Under the pieces are notes generated by a model, which saw only the letters and a program-made list of their open reading frames with translations, was not told where the DNA came from and made no database searches. Made by a program: the position numbers and the translations under genes. Below, one piece after another: positions 52,533 through 62,044 of a DNA stretch of 64,000 nucleotides. The stretch is from Gammaproteobacteria bacterium (lineage in GTDB: Bacteria > Pseudomonadota > Gammaproteobacteria > Pseudomonadales > Azotimanducaceae), in the NCBI GenBank assembly GCA_028821405.1, contig JAPPGK010000107.1, positions 57,657 to 121,656 of the forward strand. Direction: 5' to 3'. Positions within the stretch are counted from its first letter, which is position 1, and the number at the start of each line of letters is the position of its first letter.

Positions 52533-53522
52533 ATGACGAAAGACCCAGGCGCGCCCGCCAAGCCGCTGTTCGCCATGTTGCCGCCGGTCAACGACGACAT
52601 GCGCTCTTGGGCCGGGCGCCTCGCCCAAGATGCTCCCGGCTTCGATGTGACCGTGTTGGAGGACGATGCCGCCGTGCGGGAAGTCTTGGCGGACGTGGAT
52701 GCCGCATATGGCTGGGTGTCGCCGACGATGCTCCCCTTGGCACAGAGCCTGCGCTGGTTGCAGAACCCGTTCGCCGGGCCGTTTCCCGGCTACTACTACC
52801 GGGAACTGGTCGATCATCTGGTGGTCGTAACCAATCCGCGGGGCATCTACTCGGACCACATCGCCCACCATATCCTCATGCTGATGCTGGCCTTGTCCCG
52901 GGGGCTGCCCTACTACATGGATGCGCAGCGGGCGGGACGTTGGGCGCCCCGCGCCCGCAAGCACGGCTACGTCAACATCGCAGGATCGACCGTGCTGATC
53001 AACGGGGTTGGCGGTATCGGGGCGGAGACGGCGCGGCTATGCGCGGCGCTCGGCGCCACGGTGGTCGGCATCGACCCGCGACCCGAACATGACTGTCCGG
53101 CGACGATCCGCGCGCCGACGGCCCTCGACGACCTGCTGCCGACGGCGGACTTCGTGGTCACCACCGCACCGCACACGCCGGAGACCGAATTCATGTGGAA
53201 CGCCGATCGCTTTGCTCGAATGAAGCCGACGGCCTACTTCATCAACATCGGTCGCGGCATGACCGCCAGGCTCGACGACCTGACGGGGGCACTGGCCGGC
53301 GGCGAAATCGCGGGGGCCGGCCTCGACGTCTTCGAGATTGAACCGTTGCCCGCCGAACACGCCCTCTGGCGGATGGAAAACGTGCTGATCACGCCGCACG
53401 TGGCCGTGGCTGAAGCCGCGGACATCCCGGAACGGCGCTACGCCCTGCTTGTCGACAACGCGCGCCGCTTCCTGGCCGGCGAACCGTTGCGCAACGTGGT
53501 TGACAAAGCGCTCTGGTATTAG
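52533..53522 (+). CDS. D-2-hydroxyacid dehydrogenase family protein
   Basis: 329 residues from ATG 52533, six bases after AAGGAG. NAD-binding Rossmann motif GVGGIGAETARLCAALGA with the acidic GIDPR; catalytic Arg in the NIGRGM region is at the expected place (IxIGRG), Glu in GLDVFEIEPLP and His in LITPHVAV. The substrate domain is short at the N-terminus. It probably reduces a 2-oxo acid or oxidises a D-hydroxyacid. It leads a plus-strand group with a secreted cyclase and a TRAP transporter, so it may process the imported carboxylate. Confidence 0.87.
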   Translation: MTKDPGAPAKPLFAMLPPVNDDMRSWAGRLAQDAPGFDVTVLEDDAAVREVLADVDAAYGWVSPTMLPLAQSLRWLQNPFAGPFPGYYYRELVDHLVVVTNPRGIYSDHIAHHILMLMLALSRGLPYYMDAQRAGRWAPRARKHGYVNIAGSTVLINGVGGIGAETARLCAALGATVVGIDPRPEHDCPATIRAPTALDDLLPTADFVVTTAPHTPETEFMWNADRFARMKPTAYFINIGRGMTARLDDLTGALAGGEIAGAGLDVFEIEPLPAEHALWRMENVLITPHVAVAEAADIPERRYALLVDNARRFLAGEPLRNVVDKALWY

Positions 53523-53588
53523 CGCCGCACGGCGACATTCGTCGCCGGTGCTGACACAATGAACCGAGGATCGTGGGGAGAACCAGGC

Positions 53589-54530
53589 ATGAATGCGGCT
53601 AGATTCTCGGTATTGGCATTGGCGGTTTGCGGGCTGTCGGCCACCGCGGCGGAGAAGGACTGCGAGCCGTCCAAGTGGGGCGAGGCCGACGAGATCGGCA
53701 GCGCCAACCTGATCACGGCGGAGAGCGTGCTCGCGGCGTCGAAGCTCATCAAGACCGGCAAGACCTACAGCCTCGGCATCACCATCGACGCGACCACGCC
53801 GGCTTTCCCGCCCCGGGGGTTGGCGTTGCAGGTGGTCCAGCCCGGTCAGCAGCAGGGCAGGGCGGCGTTCCCCAACATGGCCTACAACGACGACCTGTTG
53901 CAGACGTGGCTCGGGATCGGCTCGCAGATCGATGGCCTCGGCCACTTGGGCGCACCCGGCGGCGTCTACTACAACTGCAACCGCGCCGAGGACTTCGCCG
54001 ATATCACGGGACTCACCAAGCTCGGTATCGACAAGATTCCGCCCATCGTCGCCCGGGGCGTGGTGCTGGACATGGCAGGACATGCGGGCGTCGAGGTCAT
54101 GCAGGCGGGCCAGTTCTTCACGGCGGCGGACGTCGAGGCCGTCGAGAAAAAACAAGGTACGCCGATCCGCGAAGGCGACGTGGTGCTGTTCCACACGGGC
54201 TGGACGGAAGGCATGCTCGCCACGGATCCCCAAGCGTGGGTAGCCGGGGAACCGGGCATGGCGGAGGATGTGGCCGACTATCTCGCGAGTCGCAACGTCG
54301 TCGCTGCCGGCGCCGATACTTGGGGACTGGACGTGGTGCCGCCGGAGCATCCCGAACGCCCGTTCCAGGGCCACGTGACGCTACTCATGGAGAACGGCAT
54401 CTACATCCTGGAGGTGATGAACACCGGGCCGCTGGTCCGGGACGGTGCCTTCGAGTTCCTGTTCGTGCTGGGCCACGCCAAGATCAAGGGCGCTGTGCAG
54501 ATGATCATCAACCCGGTCGCGATTCGGTGA
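53589..54530 (+). CDS. Secreted cyclase family protein (kynurenine-formamidase-like fold)
   Basis: 313 residues from ATG 53589, after GGGGAGAA; the earlier ATG at 53559 would put the signal peptide internally. Signal peptide 1-22 (FSVLALAVCGLSATAA). The metal site of cyclase-family hydrolases is visible as GSQIDGLGHLG (Asp, His), followed by ARGVVLDMAG, EGDVVLFHTGW and AAGADTWGLDVVPP. Likely a periplasmic metal-dependent hydrolase of amides or lactones. 25 bp before the TRAP-transporter genes, so it may generate the imported ligand (inference). Confidence 0.85.
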   Translation: MNAARFSVLALAVCGLSATAAEKDCEPSKWGEADEIGSANLITAESVLAASKLIKTGKTYSLGITIDATTPAFPPRGLALQVVQPGQQQGRAAFPNMAYNDDLLQTWLGIGSQIDGLGHLGAPGGVYYNCNRAEDFADITGLTKLGIDKIPPIVARGVVLDMAGHAGVEVMQAGQFFTAADVEAVEKKQGTPIREGDVVLFHTGWTEGMLATDPQAWVAGEPGMAEDVADYLASRNVVAAGADTWGLDVVPPEHPERPFQGHVTLLMENGIYILEVMNTGPLVRDGAFEFLFVLGHAKIKGAVQMIINPVAIR

Positions 54531-54555
54531 GGCGTTCAACCGGGGAGCGCAAACC

Positions 54556-55665
54556 GTGATTTCCAAACGGGCTGCGCTCGTTTTCGCCGCAGTGGCCTTG
54601 ATTGCCGGAATGCTGTTGAGCCTGGCGCTTCGACCGCCGGGCGGTGGCGGGACAGTCGTGGCGACGACCTCGGACGAGGGCGTTGTGGTGCGCATCCACT
54701 GGCGGGTGCCGTTGAGTGCGCCGCGCAGTCTGCCGGGCGCCGGCGAGACGCCCAGTTGGTTGGCTCTAGCGCTCGACCGCGCCAGCGGCGGCGGCGTGAG
54801 GATCGATCTCTACGATCCGGGAGAGATCGTTCCGGCGTTCGCGGTGACCGACGCCGTCCGCGACCGCAAGGTGCAGGCCGGGTATACGTGGCTCGGCTAC
54901 GACCAGGGCAAGATTCCCTCGTCGGCGCTGTTCGGCGCGACGCCGTTCGGACTCGAGCCCTGGGCGTATATCGGCTGGTGGCACTTCGGCGGCGGCAGGG
55001 AACTCGCGGAGGGCATCTACGCCCGGCATAACATCAAGCCGCTCTTGTGCGGCATCTCGGGACCCGAGACGGCGGGTTGGTTCCGCACGCCCCTCAGTTC
55101 CACGGACGATCTCGCGGGGCTCAAGATTCGCTTCGCGGGCCTAGGGGGCAAGGTTATGCAGCGGGTCGGCGCGTCGGTGACGATGCTGCCGGCGGGCGAG
55201 ATCTTCCAGGCACTCGATACCGGCGTCATCGACGCAACCGAGTTCGCGCAGCCGATCACCGACCAGGCGCTCGGTTTCTCCCGGATCGCCAAGTACAACT
55301 ACTATCCAGGTTGGCATCAGCCGTTCAGCGCCACCCACTTCGTGGTCAACCTAGATGTGTGGGAGGGCTTGCCGCCGGCGGACCACGGACTCCTCGAGAC
55401 GGTCTGCATGGGTTCGGTCGGGCGCAGCCTCGGACTGTCCGAGTACCAGCAGGCACCCGTCGTGGCGGGGTTCGAGGACCTCGGCGTATCGGCGAGCTAT
55501 TTCCCGGAAGAGGTGCTGCGGATCCTGCAAAGCGCGGCACGGGAGGTGCTCGACGAGGAAGCGGCCGCGGATGCCGACTTCAAGGCGGTGCTCGATTCCC
55601 AGCGCGCCTACCAGGCCGTCTACCGCGAGTGGCGTCGCCTCGCCTACCTGCCGAAGGACTTCTGA
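54556..55665 (+). CDS. dctP: TRAP transporter substrate-binding protein
   Basis: 369 residues, GTG start after GGGGAG. An N-terminal membrane anchor or uncleaved signal (7-26, ALVFAAVALIAGMLLSLALR) precedes a DctP fold: GYTWLGYDQGKIPS, LAGLKIRFAGLGGKVMQRVG with the conserved Arg that binds the ligand carboxylate, and EIFQALDTGVIDATEFAQP. It resembles the TakP/mannitol-chloroaromatic group that binds 2-oxo acids. The last codons (LPKDF-stop) are repeated twice more downstream. Confidence 0.92.
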   Translation: MISKRAALVFAAVALIAGMLLSLALRPPGGGGTVVATTSDEGVVVRIHWRVPLSAPRSLPGAGETPSWLALALDRASGGGVRIDLYDPGEIVPAFAVTDAVRDRKVQAGYTWLGYDQGKIPSSALFGATPFGLEPWAYIGWWHFGGGRELAEGIYARHNIKPLLCGISGPETAGWFRTPLSSTDDLAGLKIRFAGLGGKVMQRVGASVTMLPAGEIFQALDTGVIDATEFAQPITDQALGFSRIAKYNYYPGWHQPFSATHFVVNLDVWEGLPPADHGLLETVCMGSVGRSLGLSEYQQAPVVAGFEDLGVSASYFPEEVLRILQSAAREVLDEEAAADADFKAVLDSQRAYQAVYREWRRLAYLPKDF

Positions 55666-55842
55666 TCGTGTACGGGATCGATCTTCGGCTACCTCTGCGG
55701 GCCGCGCTGCATACCCGGCGAGGCGCCCTCGCCGACCTGCCGAAGGACTTCTGATCGTGTACGGGATCGATCTTCGGCTACCTCTGCGGGCCGTGCATAC
55801 CCGGCGAGGCGCCCTGGCGTACCTGCCGAAGGGCTTCTGAGC
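55648..55842 (+). repeat. Tandem repeat of the dctP 3' end
   Basis: The sequence starting CTGCCGAAGGACTTCTGA at 55648 recurs at 55737 (unit 89 bp) and, as CTGCCGAAGGGCTTCTGA, at 55823 (unit 86 bp). The two full units are nearly identical; the second lacks 3 bases and has a few substitutions. Each copy re-creates the dctP ending LPK-D/G-F-stop. It fills the gap between dctP and dctQ and looks like recent slippage or unequal duplication. Confidence 0.9.
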
Positions 55843-56363
55843 TTGACCGGAGTCCAGCTACCGGAGACCCGCTTCTCCCGCGTGGTCGACCACGCCCTCA
55901 CCGTGGTCGGTCGTGCGGCCAGTTGGCTTTGGGTCGTGCTGCTGGCCGTGATCGTGGTCAACGTCACCCTTCGCTACGTCTTCCAAGAGGGTCGTATCGA
56001 ACTCGAGGAGTTGCAGTGGCACTTGAACGCGTTCGCGTTCCTGATCGCCATCGCCTACGCCTACCGGGTCGACGCCCACATCCGCATCGACCTGGTGTCG
56101 GTGAGACTCCAACCGCGCCTGCAGGTCTGGATCGAGTTCTACAGCACCCTCTTGCTGCTTCTGCCGTTCATCGCGGTGGTGCTGTGGTTCTCGTTCCCGT
56201 TCGTGGCCCATAGCTGGACCGCCTCGGAGGTCTCCTCGTCACCCGGCGGATTGCCGTTTCGCTGGTTGTTGAAGGGCGTGCTGCCGGTGGCGTTCCTGCT
56301 GCTGTTGATCGCGGTTGCTTCCCGCCTGACACGCCTTTGGGCCTACCTTACGGACGGGCCGCC

Positions 56364-56367
<4 letters not shown>
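55843..56367 (+). CDS. dctQ: TRAP transporter small permease subunit
   Basis: 174 residues; the only good start is TTG 55843, directly after the tandem repeat. Four membrane helices, with the DctQ features WLWVVLLAVIVVNVTLRYVF, ELEELQWHLNAFAFLIAIAY and the conserved DAHIRIDLVS after helix 2. It forms the small membrane subunit with DctM. The stop overlaps the dctM ATG by 4 bp. The start next to a repeat leaves no obvious ribosome site, so translation may be coupled to read-through of upstream frames (inference). Confidence 0.9.
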
Positions 56368-57719
<1,352 letters not shown>

Positions 57720-57747
57720 CTTGGCCGGCGTTGCCGGTAGATGTCGT

Positions 57748-58977
57748 TCAAGAAGCTCCTTCTGCGGTGACCGATGCCACGCGACTCGCATCCACCCGCG
57801 TCTCCGCCGTCTGCTCAGCAAGGAATCTCCACAGTACGCCCTCGGTCTCGAGCTTCGTGGGTGCCGGCCTTGTCGCGAGGAAGCTGGTCATGGTCGGCGG
57901 TGTACCCGCTACATACTCGTCCATGCCGCCCGAAAGATCCCAAAGCACGCCTTCCGCGACCAAGCCCCGTACGATCCACTCGACGTTCTCGCCGTCCAAC
58001 GCATCGTGGCCGCCCATCATGCGCCGGTAGCACTTGGCGACGCACTCGTAGACCTGTCCGCTCTGCATGGGCTCGGTGCCGAGCCCTTCCTCGACCAGCG
58101 CCAAAGCGCCTGCGGCGAGCCCGGACTGGCGCAATCTTCGCCACCGCGCCCGGTACAGCTTGTCACGCTCGTCCTCAAAGCCTGCTCGCATTCGTTCGAT
58201 CAGAGCCGGGTCGACACGGGTCGCCCCGCTTAGCTCGATCAGTTCGCCCCAGACCTGCACGAAAAAGGGAAATCCCATGCACTCGCGCTCAATGGTTTCC
58301 AACGCCTCATCGGTGACAGCCACCCCTTGTGCAAGGTTTTGCAGCGGCAGGGTGATCGCCTCTCTCACGGCCGCGTTGCTCAGCGGTCCCAGGCGCTTCT
58401 CCACGAGTGGCTCGTCGAAGGTCGTCTTCCACGCGCTCCTTTTCCAGTCCAGTACGGGCGTTCCCGCCAGTAGCAGGAAGACATTCTTCCGACCCTCCCG
58501 TTGTACCGCGTTGGTGAGCACATGGGCAACGCCCGCATCCATTTCGTGCGCTTCGTCCGCGACGATCAGCAGTCCTCGCTCCTTGGCCCTTGCGGCCAGC
58601 GCGTGCTCAACTGAAGGCGCGTCCTTGGGGTGCGCTTCCACACCGAAACCCGCTGCCCGGATGCCGCGCACTCGGTCAAGCGGCCCGGGTGCAACCAACG
58701 TCTCCGCCAGCTCCGACTTGGTGGCGACGTTCGCACCGGCCATGGTGACAGTCGGCATTCCCGCCTTTGCCGCCATCTCCTCCGCAATCGTACAGAGAAC
58801 GGTCTTGCCGACACCACGCGGCCCGAGAAGCAGCAACGGCCTGGTGCCCCCCTCGTCGCCATCCCCGGCTGCCCGGATGCCCAGAGCCAGAAGCGCTTCG
58901 ACATCGGCCCTGCCGGCGACCACGTCCGGCACCCTTCCCGCACCTGGCGTGAACAACGCGCCTTTTCTGCCCACCAC
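57748..58977 (-). CDS. AAA-family ATPase of unknown role
   Basis: 409 residues. Walker A GPRGVGKT (52-59), Walker B LLIVADEAH (136-144) and a sensor-1-like FLLLAGTP (about 168-175). The N-terminal RADVEALLALGIRAAGDGDEG and downstream winged-helix-like segment (LAAGALALVEEGLGTEPMQS) recall archaeal-type/Orc1-Cdc6-like or STAND-type ATPases. No partner domain or adjacent partner gene is visible. It is convergent with dctM (28 bp) and is bracketed by dctM 3'-end sequence, suggesting insertion of the gene at that site. Function not predicted. Confidence 0.8.
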   Translation of the reverse strand: MVGRKGALFTPGAGRVPDVVAGRADVEALLALGIRAAGDGDEGGTRPLLLLGPRGVGKTVLCTIAEEMAAKAGMPTVTMAGANVATKSELAETLVAPGPLDRVRGIRAAGFGVEAHPKDAPSVEHALAARAKERGLLIVADEAHEMDAGVAHVLTNAVQREGRKNVFLLLAGTPVLDWKRSAWKTTFDEPLVEKRLGPLSNAAVREAITLPLQNLAQGVAVTDEALETIERECMGFPFFVQVWGELIELSGATRVDPALIERMRAGFEDERDKLYRARWRRLRQSGLAAGALALVEEGLGTEPMQSGQVYECVAKCYRRMMGGHDALDGENVEWIVRGLVAEGVLWDLSGGMDEYVAGTPPTMTSFLATRPAPTKLETEGVLWRFLAEQTAETRVDASRVASVTAEGAS

Positions 58978-59129
58978 GTGCCGTCCTTCGTATCAGCCGA
59001 TTCTTCCGAAGCAGCGGAACCTTGCGCCAATCGGTCTACCCCTGCAACCGCCTTTTCTGCCGGTACGGCTCGGATCCTTCGGCAGAGGCGTACATCACGG
59101 TGAACCAGACCGGGTCGACCGCCAAACGA

Positions 59130-59294
59130 GGCGCGTCGTTCTACTTTGCAGGGCATTGCGTCGGTCTGCCGATGATCTACTGGGGCATGGTGCCGTTGAT
59201 CGTCATCCGGCTAGTCAGACTCGCGATCATCTTTGGCTGGCAGGGACTCGCGACTTGGCTCCCGGCGCAGGCGTACGAATTCCGGTGGGCGTAA
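59130..59294 (+). pseudogene. Decayed second copy of the dctM 3' end
   Basis: A fragment encoding GASFYF, MIYWGMVPLIVIRLVRLAII and FGWQGLATWLPAQAYEF, which aligns to the last ~55 residues of the intact dctM product (VIYRGVVPFIVIQLVGLAII, FGWEELATWLPAQAYGF). By eye, about 14 of the last ~113 bases differ, and there is a small net 9-base deletion further 5'. No start or upstream TRAP sequence accompanies it. The remainder of the gap 58978-59420 (start region of the ATPase gene and 59295-59420) shows nothing recognisable. Confidence 0.85.
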
Positions 59295-59420
59295 GGCCCC
59301 AACGTCCAACTCGTCAACGAGTTGATCGAGCTTCAGTGGGTCGACCCCCTTTCGGAACCCCCGCCGGGCAGACCTGACCTTGAACGGGGATTGATCGGCA
59401 AGCGGGTCGCTACACATTCG

Positions 59421-60770
59421 CTAAGTACCCCTCCAGTCGTTGGCCCGGGATTGTACGGTCCAGGTTCCGTCGCCGCCGTACTCGGCGATATCCGACAACG
59501 CTACGGCGGGCGTTCCGCCGGTGCCGCGGGGCATGCCGCCGGTCGGCAGCAGCGGCAGGTTGTACTTCTCCCACCAGGCGGGTTCGTCCACGATGTCGCC
59601 TGCCACCGGGTGCCGGCCCAGGTTCCATTCCCGAAACATGTCGTCGAAGGGTTCCGAACGCGCGAGCACGAATTCGTTGGAATCCATGATCCACTGGTTG
59701 GTGACCTCCCGGTGGCCGTCTGCCGGGTCGTCTTCGGACTCCTCGGAGAAGCGGAACACGCCGTCCATGTCGCAGTTGATCCGGGGTCCGCCGTTCTTGC
59801 CGGCTGCGGTCCAGCGCATGTGGCTGCGCTCGCGCACCTTGTTGAAGTCCTGCACCGCCGCCATGCGAATCCGATCGGTCTCGTGGATGCCAGCGGAGTG
59901 CACGATCCAGCCGTGGCAGAAGATAACATCACCGGCTTTACCCGTTAATTCAAGAGGTTGGACATTTGTTTTGATGTGGTCAATCACCTCGGCCGACTGT
60001 TCCGTCGCCACCCAGTTGAGGGCTTGGGCGGACGTCGGATAGAGCAGCTGTGGCGAGGTCGGATAGATCGTGAATCCGCCCGAGTTGGGCGGCACGTCCT
60101 CCAGGTAGGTGACCGCCGACAGCTCCGTCATGCTCTGATCCATGTGCGGACCGAGTCTCGACGCGGGTGCCTCGGGATCTCGCGGAAACACCGCGTAGAT
60201 GCCGCGGTTGCGTCGAGGCCGTTTGACGGGGCCGCCTAGCAGGGCTTCCAGCATGTAGAGCATGCGCGGATGCGCGGAGGTGGCGGCAACGAACGCCGGG
60301 TCGTGGCCGATGCCGTGCCAACGCCAGACGTCGTTGCTCCTGTCCCGCGTCAGCTTGTACGGGAGACGTCCAACGCGTTCGCCGACGGTTGCGCCGGGAC
60401 GCTCGTCCTCCGGCGACGGCCAGGCGCCGGCGCCCATCCAGTTGTCGGCGAGGCCCCAGCGGTTATCCGTGGGCCAGTGTTCGCCGGGAGCGCTCCAACC
60501 ACCTTGATCCCGTGACAGGCCGGCGGCGGTCACCGGCGGCTGGCGCCACCAGAGATCGATGAACGGTTTGAATGTGCTCCTCGGAATCAGCCCGCGCTTG
60601 ACGACGAATCCCTGGGTCTTGAACTGCTCGATCTCGGCGCGACTCAAACCCAATCGGTCGGCACCGGGCGGGTCGAGGTCGGGCGTGATCGGCACCGGCC
60701 GCAGCGCGGGTGGCGACTTGGTCGACAGAGCCATCTCCGGATCTTTCGGCGGCGGTGCCTGTTCGACCAT
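59421..60770 (-). CDS. Phytanoyl-CoA dioxygenase family protein, first copy
   Basis: 449 residues from ATG 60770, with GGAGG just upstream on the minus strand; the frame is open further but runs out of frame across the P450 gene. The Fe(II)/2-oxoglutarate site is visible: H209-M-D211 (GPHMDQSM) and distal H291 (CHGWIVHSAG). The protein is larger than human PHYH (338), with extra N- and C-terminal segments. It should hydroxylate an unknown substrate with O2 and 2-oxoglutarate. 14 bp downstream of the P450 gene, in one operon with it and a second PhyH protein. Confidence 0.87.
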   Translation of the reverse strand: MVEQAPPPKDPEMALSTKSPPALRPVPITPDLDPPGADRLGLSRAEIEQFKTQGFVVKRGLIPRSTFKPFIDLWWRQPPVTAAGLSRDQGGWSAPGEHWPTDNRWGLADNWMGAGAWPSPEDERPGATVGERVGRLPYKLTRDRSNDVWRWHGIGHDPAFVAATSAHPRMLYMLEALLGGPVKRPRRNRGIYAVFPRDPEAPASRLGPHMDQSMTELSAVTYLEDVPPNSGGFTIYPTSPQLLYPTSAQALNWVATEQSAEVIDHIKTNVQPLELTGKAGDVIFCHGWIVHSAGIHETDRIRMAAVQDFNKVRERSHMRWTAAGKNGGPRINCDMDGVFRFSEESEDDPADGHREVTNQWIMDSNEFVLARSEPFDDMFREWNLGRHPVAGDIVDEPAWWEKYNLPLLPTGGMPRGTGGTPAVALSDIAEYGGDGTWTVQSRANDWRGT

Positions 60771-60784
60771 CGGAACCTCCCCGT

Positions 60785-62044
60785 CTACTTCATCCGATAG
60801 CGGATGGGCAGGCTTTTGAGACCGCCGACGAAGGTGGACCGGGTGTACGCGGGCTCGCCGTTCAATTCGAGGTGGTCGACGCGATCGAGCAGTTCCCGAT
60901 ACAGCGCCGCCAACTCCATCCTCGCCAAGTGCTGGCCAAGGCAGACGTGGGGTCCGTAGCCGAACGCCAGGTGGTTGGCGCGTCGGTCCACGCGGAAGGA
61001 GAACGGTTCTTCGAACACGGCCTCGTCGCGGTTCGCGGATACGTACCAGAGCGCGCAGGCCTGGCCCTTGGCTACGTCGACGTCGCCGACGCGGCAATCG
61101 TCCGTGGCCGTGCGCATGAACTGCCGGACCGGGGTTACCCAACGGATGATCTCGTCGATCGCGGATCCCATGTAGCGATCCGGATTTCCACCCAGCTTGG
61201 CCAACTCCACGGGATTCTCGATGAGCGCCAGCAGTCCGCCGGCCGCCGAGGAACTCGTGGTGTCGTGGCCGGCGGTGGCGATGATGATGTAGTAGCCGTT
61301 GGTTTCGAGTTCGGGCACGGGCTCGCCGTCGATGCGGGCGTTCGCGATCAGGCTCGCGACGTCGTCCGTCGGCTCGGCGCGGCGGTCGGCAGTCAAAGCG
61401 CGGAAGTACGCCTCGAAGTCCGCCACGACGTCCATCAGCGACTCGGGTTCGAAGGAGCGTTGGACATCCGGATCGGCGCTTCCGAAGAGCTCCTGGGTCA
61501 GCTTCAGCATCTGCGGCTCGTCCTCGTCGGGAACGCCGAGGATCGACATGATCACCCGCAGCGGGTACCACATCGCCACATCCTTGACGAAGTCGCACTC
61601 GCCGCCGAGATCCGCCAGGCGGTTCACGTACTGCGTGGCCAACTCCTTGATCCGGCCCTCGAGCCTCTTCAGGTTGGATCCCATGAACCAGCGTTGGGTG
61701 AGCGCTCGATAACGCGTGTGGTCCGGATCGTCCATGGTCACCAGCGAACGGACGAGGTGGCGTCGTCCGGCGAGGTAGCGTGTCATGGCCTCCAGGATCT
61801 TCCCGGAGAGGATGGGCCGCGGATCGTTGATGAACAGCTTCTTGTCGCTCTCGATGGCCTTGATGTCGGCATGCCGCGTGACCGAGAAGAACGGATCGAA
61901 ACCGTTGGGGGACATCCATCGAACGGGGTCGTTGTCGCGCAGCCAGGCGAACTGGGCGTGTACCCAGGCTTCGTCCGCCCAGCGCTTCGTATCGACGAGG
62001 GCGTCGTCGAGTTCTCTCGATTCGGTGACGACGTCAAGCGTCAT
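60785..62044 (-). CDS. Cytochrome P450
   Basis: 419 residues, a soluble bacterial class. I-helix AGHDTTSSS (258-266), K-helix ExxR E298-R301 (EIIR), heme loop FGYGPHVCLG with the thiolate Cys368, and the meander before it (FSFRVDRRANHLAFG). DDPDHTRYRALTQRWF and the AGHDTT motif are typical of CYP families acting on terpenoids, steroids or other hydrophobic molecules. No ferredoxin or reductase gene is adjacent. The start overlaps the upstream PhyH gene by 11 bp, so the three oxygenases are co-expressed. Confidence 0.95.
   Translation of the reverse strand: MTLDVVTESRELDDALVDTKRWADEAWVHAQFAWLRDNDPVRWMSPNGFDPFFSVTRHADIKAIESDKKLFINDPRPILSGKILEAMTRYLAGRRHLVRSLVTMDDPDHTRYRALTQRWFMGSNLKRLEGRIKELATQYVNRLADLGGECDFVKDVAMWYPLRVIMSILGVPDEDEPQMLKLTQELFGSADPDVQRSFEPESLMDVVADFEAYFRALTADRRAEPTDDVASLIANARIDGEPVPELETNGYYIIIATAGHDTTSSSAAGGLLALIENPVELAKLGGNPDRYMGSAIDEIIRWVTPVRQFMRTATDDCRVGDVDVAKGQACALWYVSANRDEAVFEEPFSFRVDRRANHLAFGYGPHVCLGQHLARMELAALYRELLDRVDHLELNGEPAYTRSTFVGGLKSLPIRYRMK

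Noticed and set aside
53528-53549. CGGCGA/TCGCCG hairpin after the hydroxyacid dehydrogenase gene
   Set aside because: Short GC-rich stem with no T tract, directly before the next gene of the same strand; not convincing as a terminator.
60771-61919. Extension of the first PhyH gene to an 832-residue protein
   Set aside because: The extra part reads the P450 gene out of frame; a ribosome site and ATG lie at 60770.
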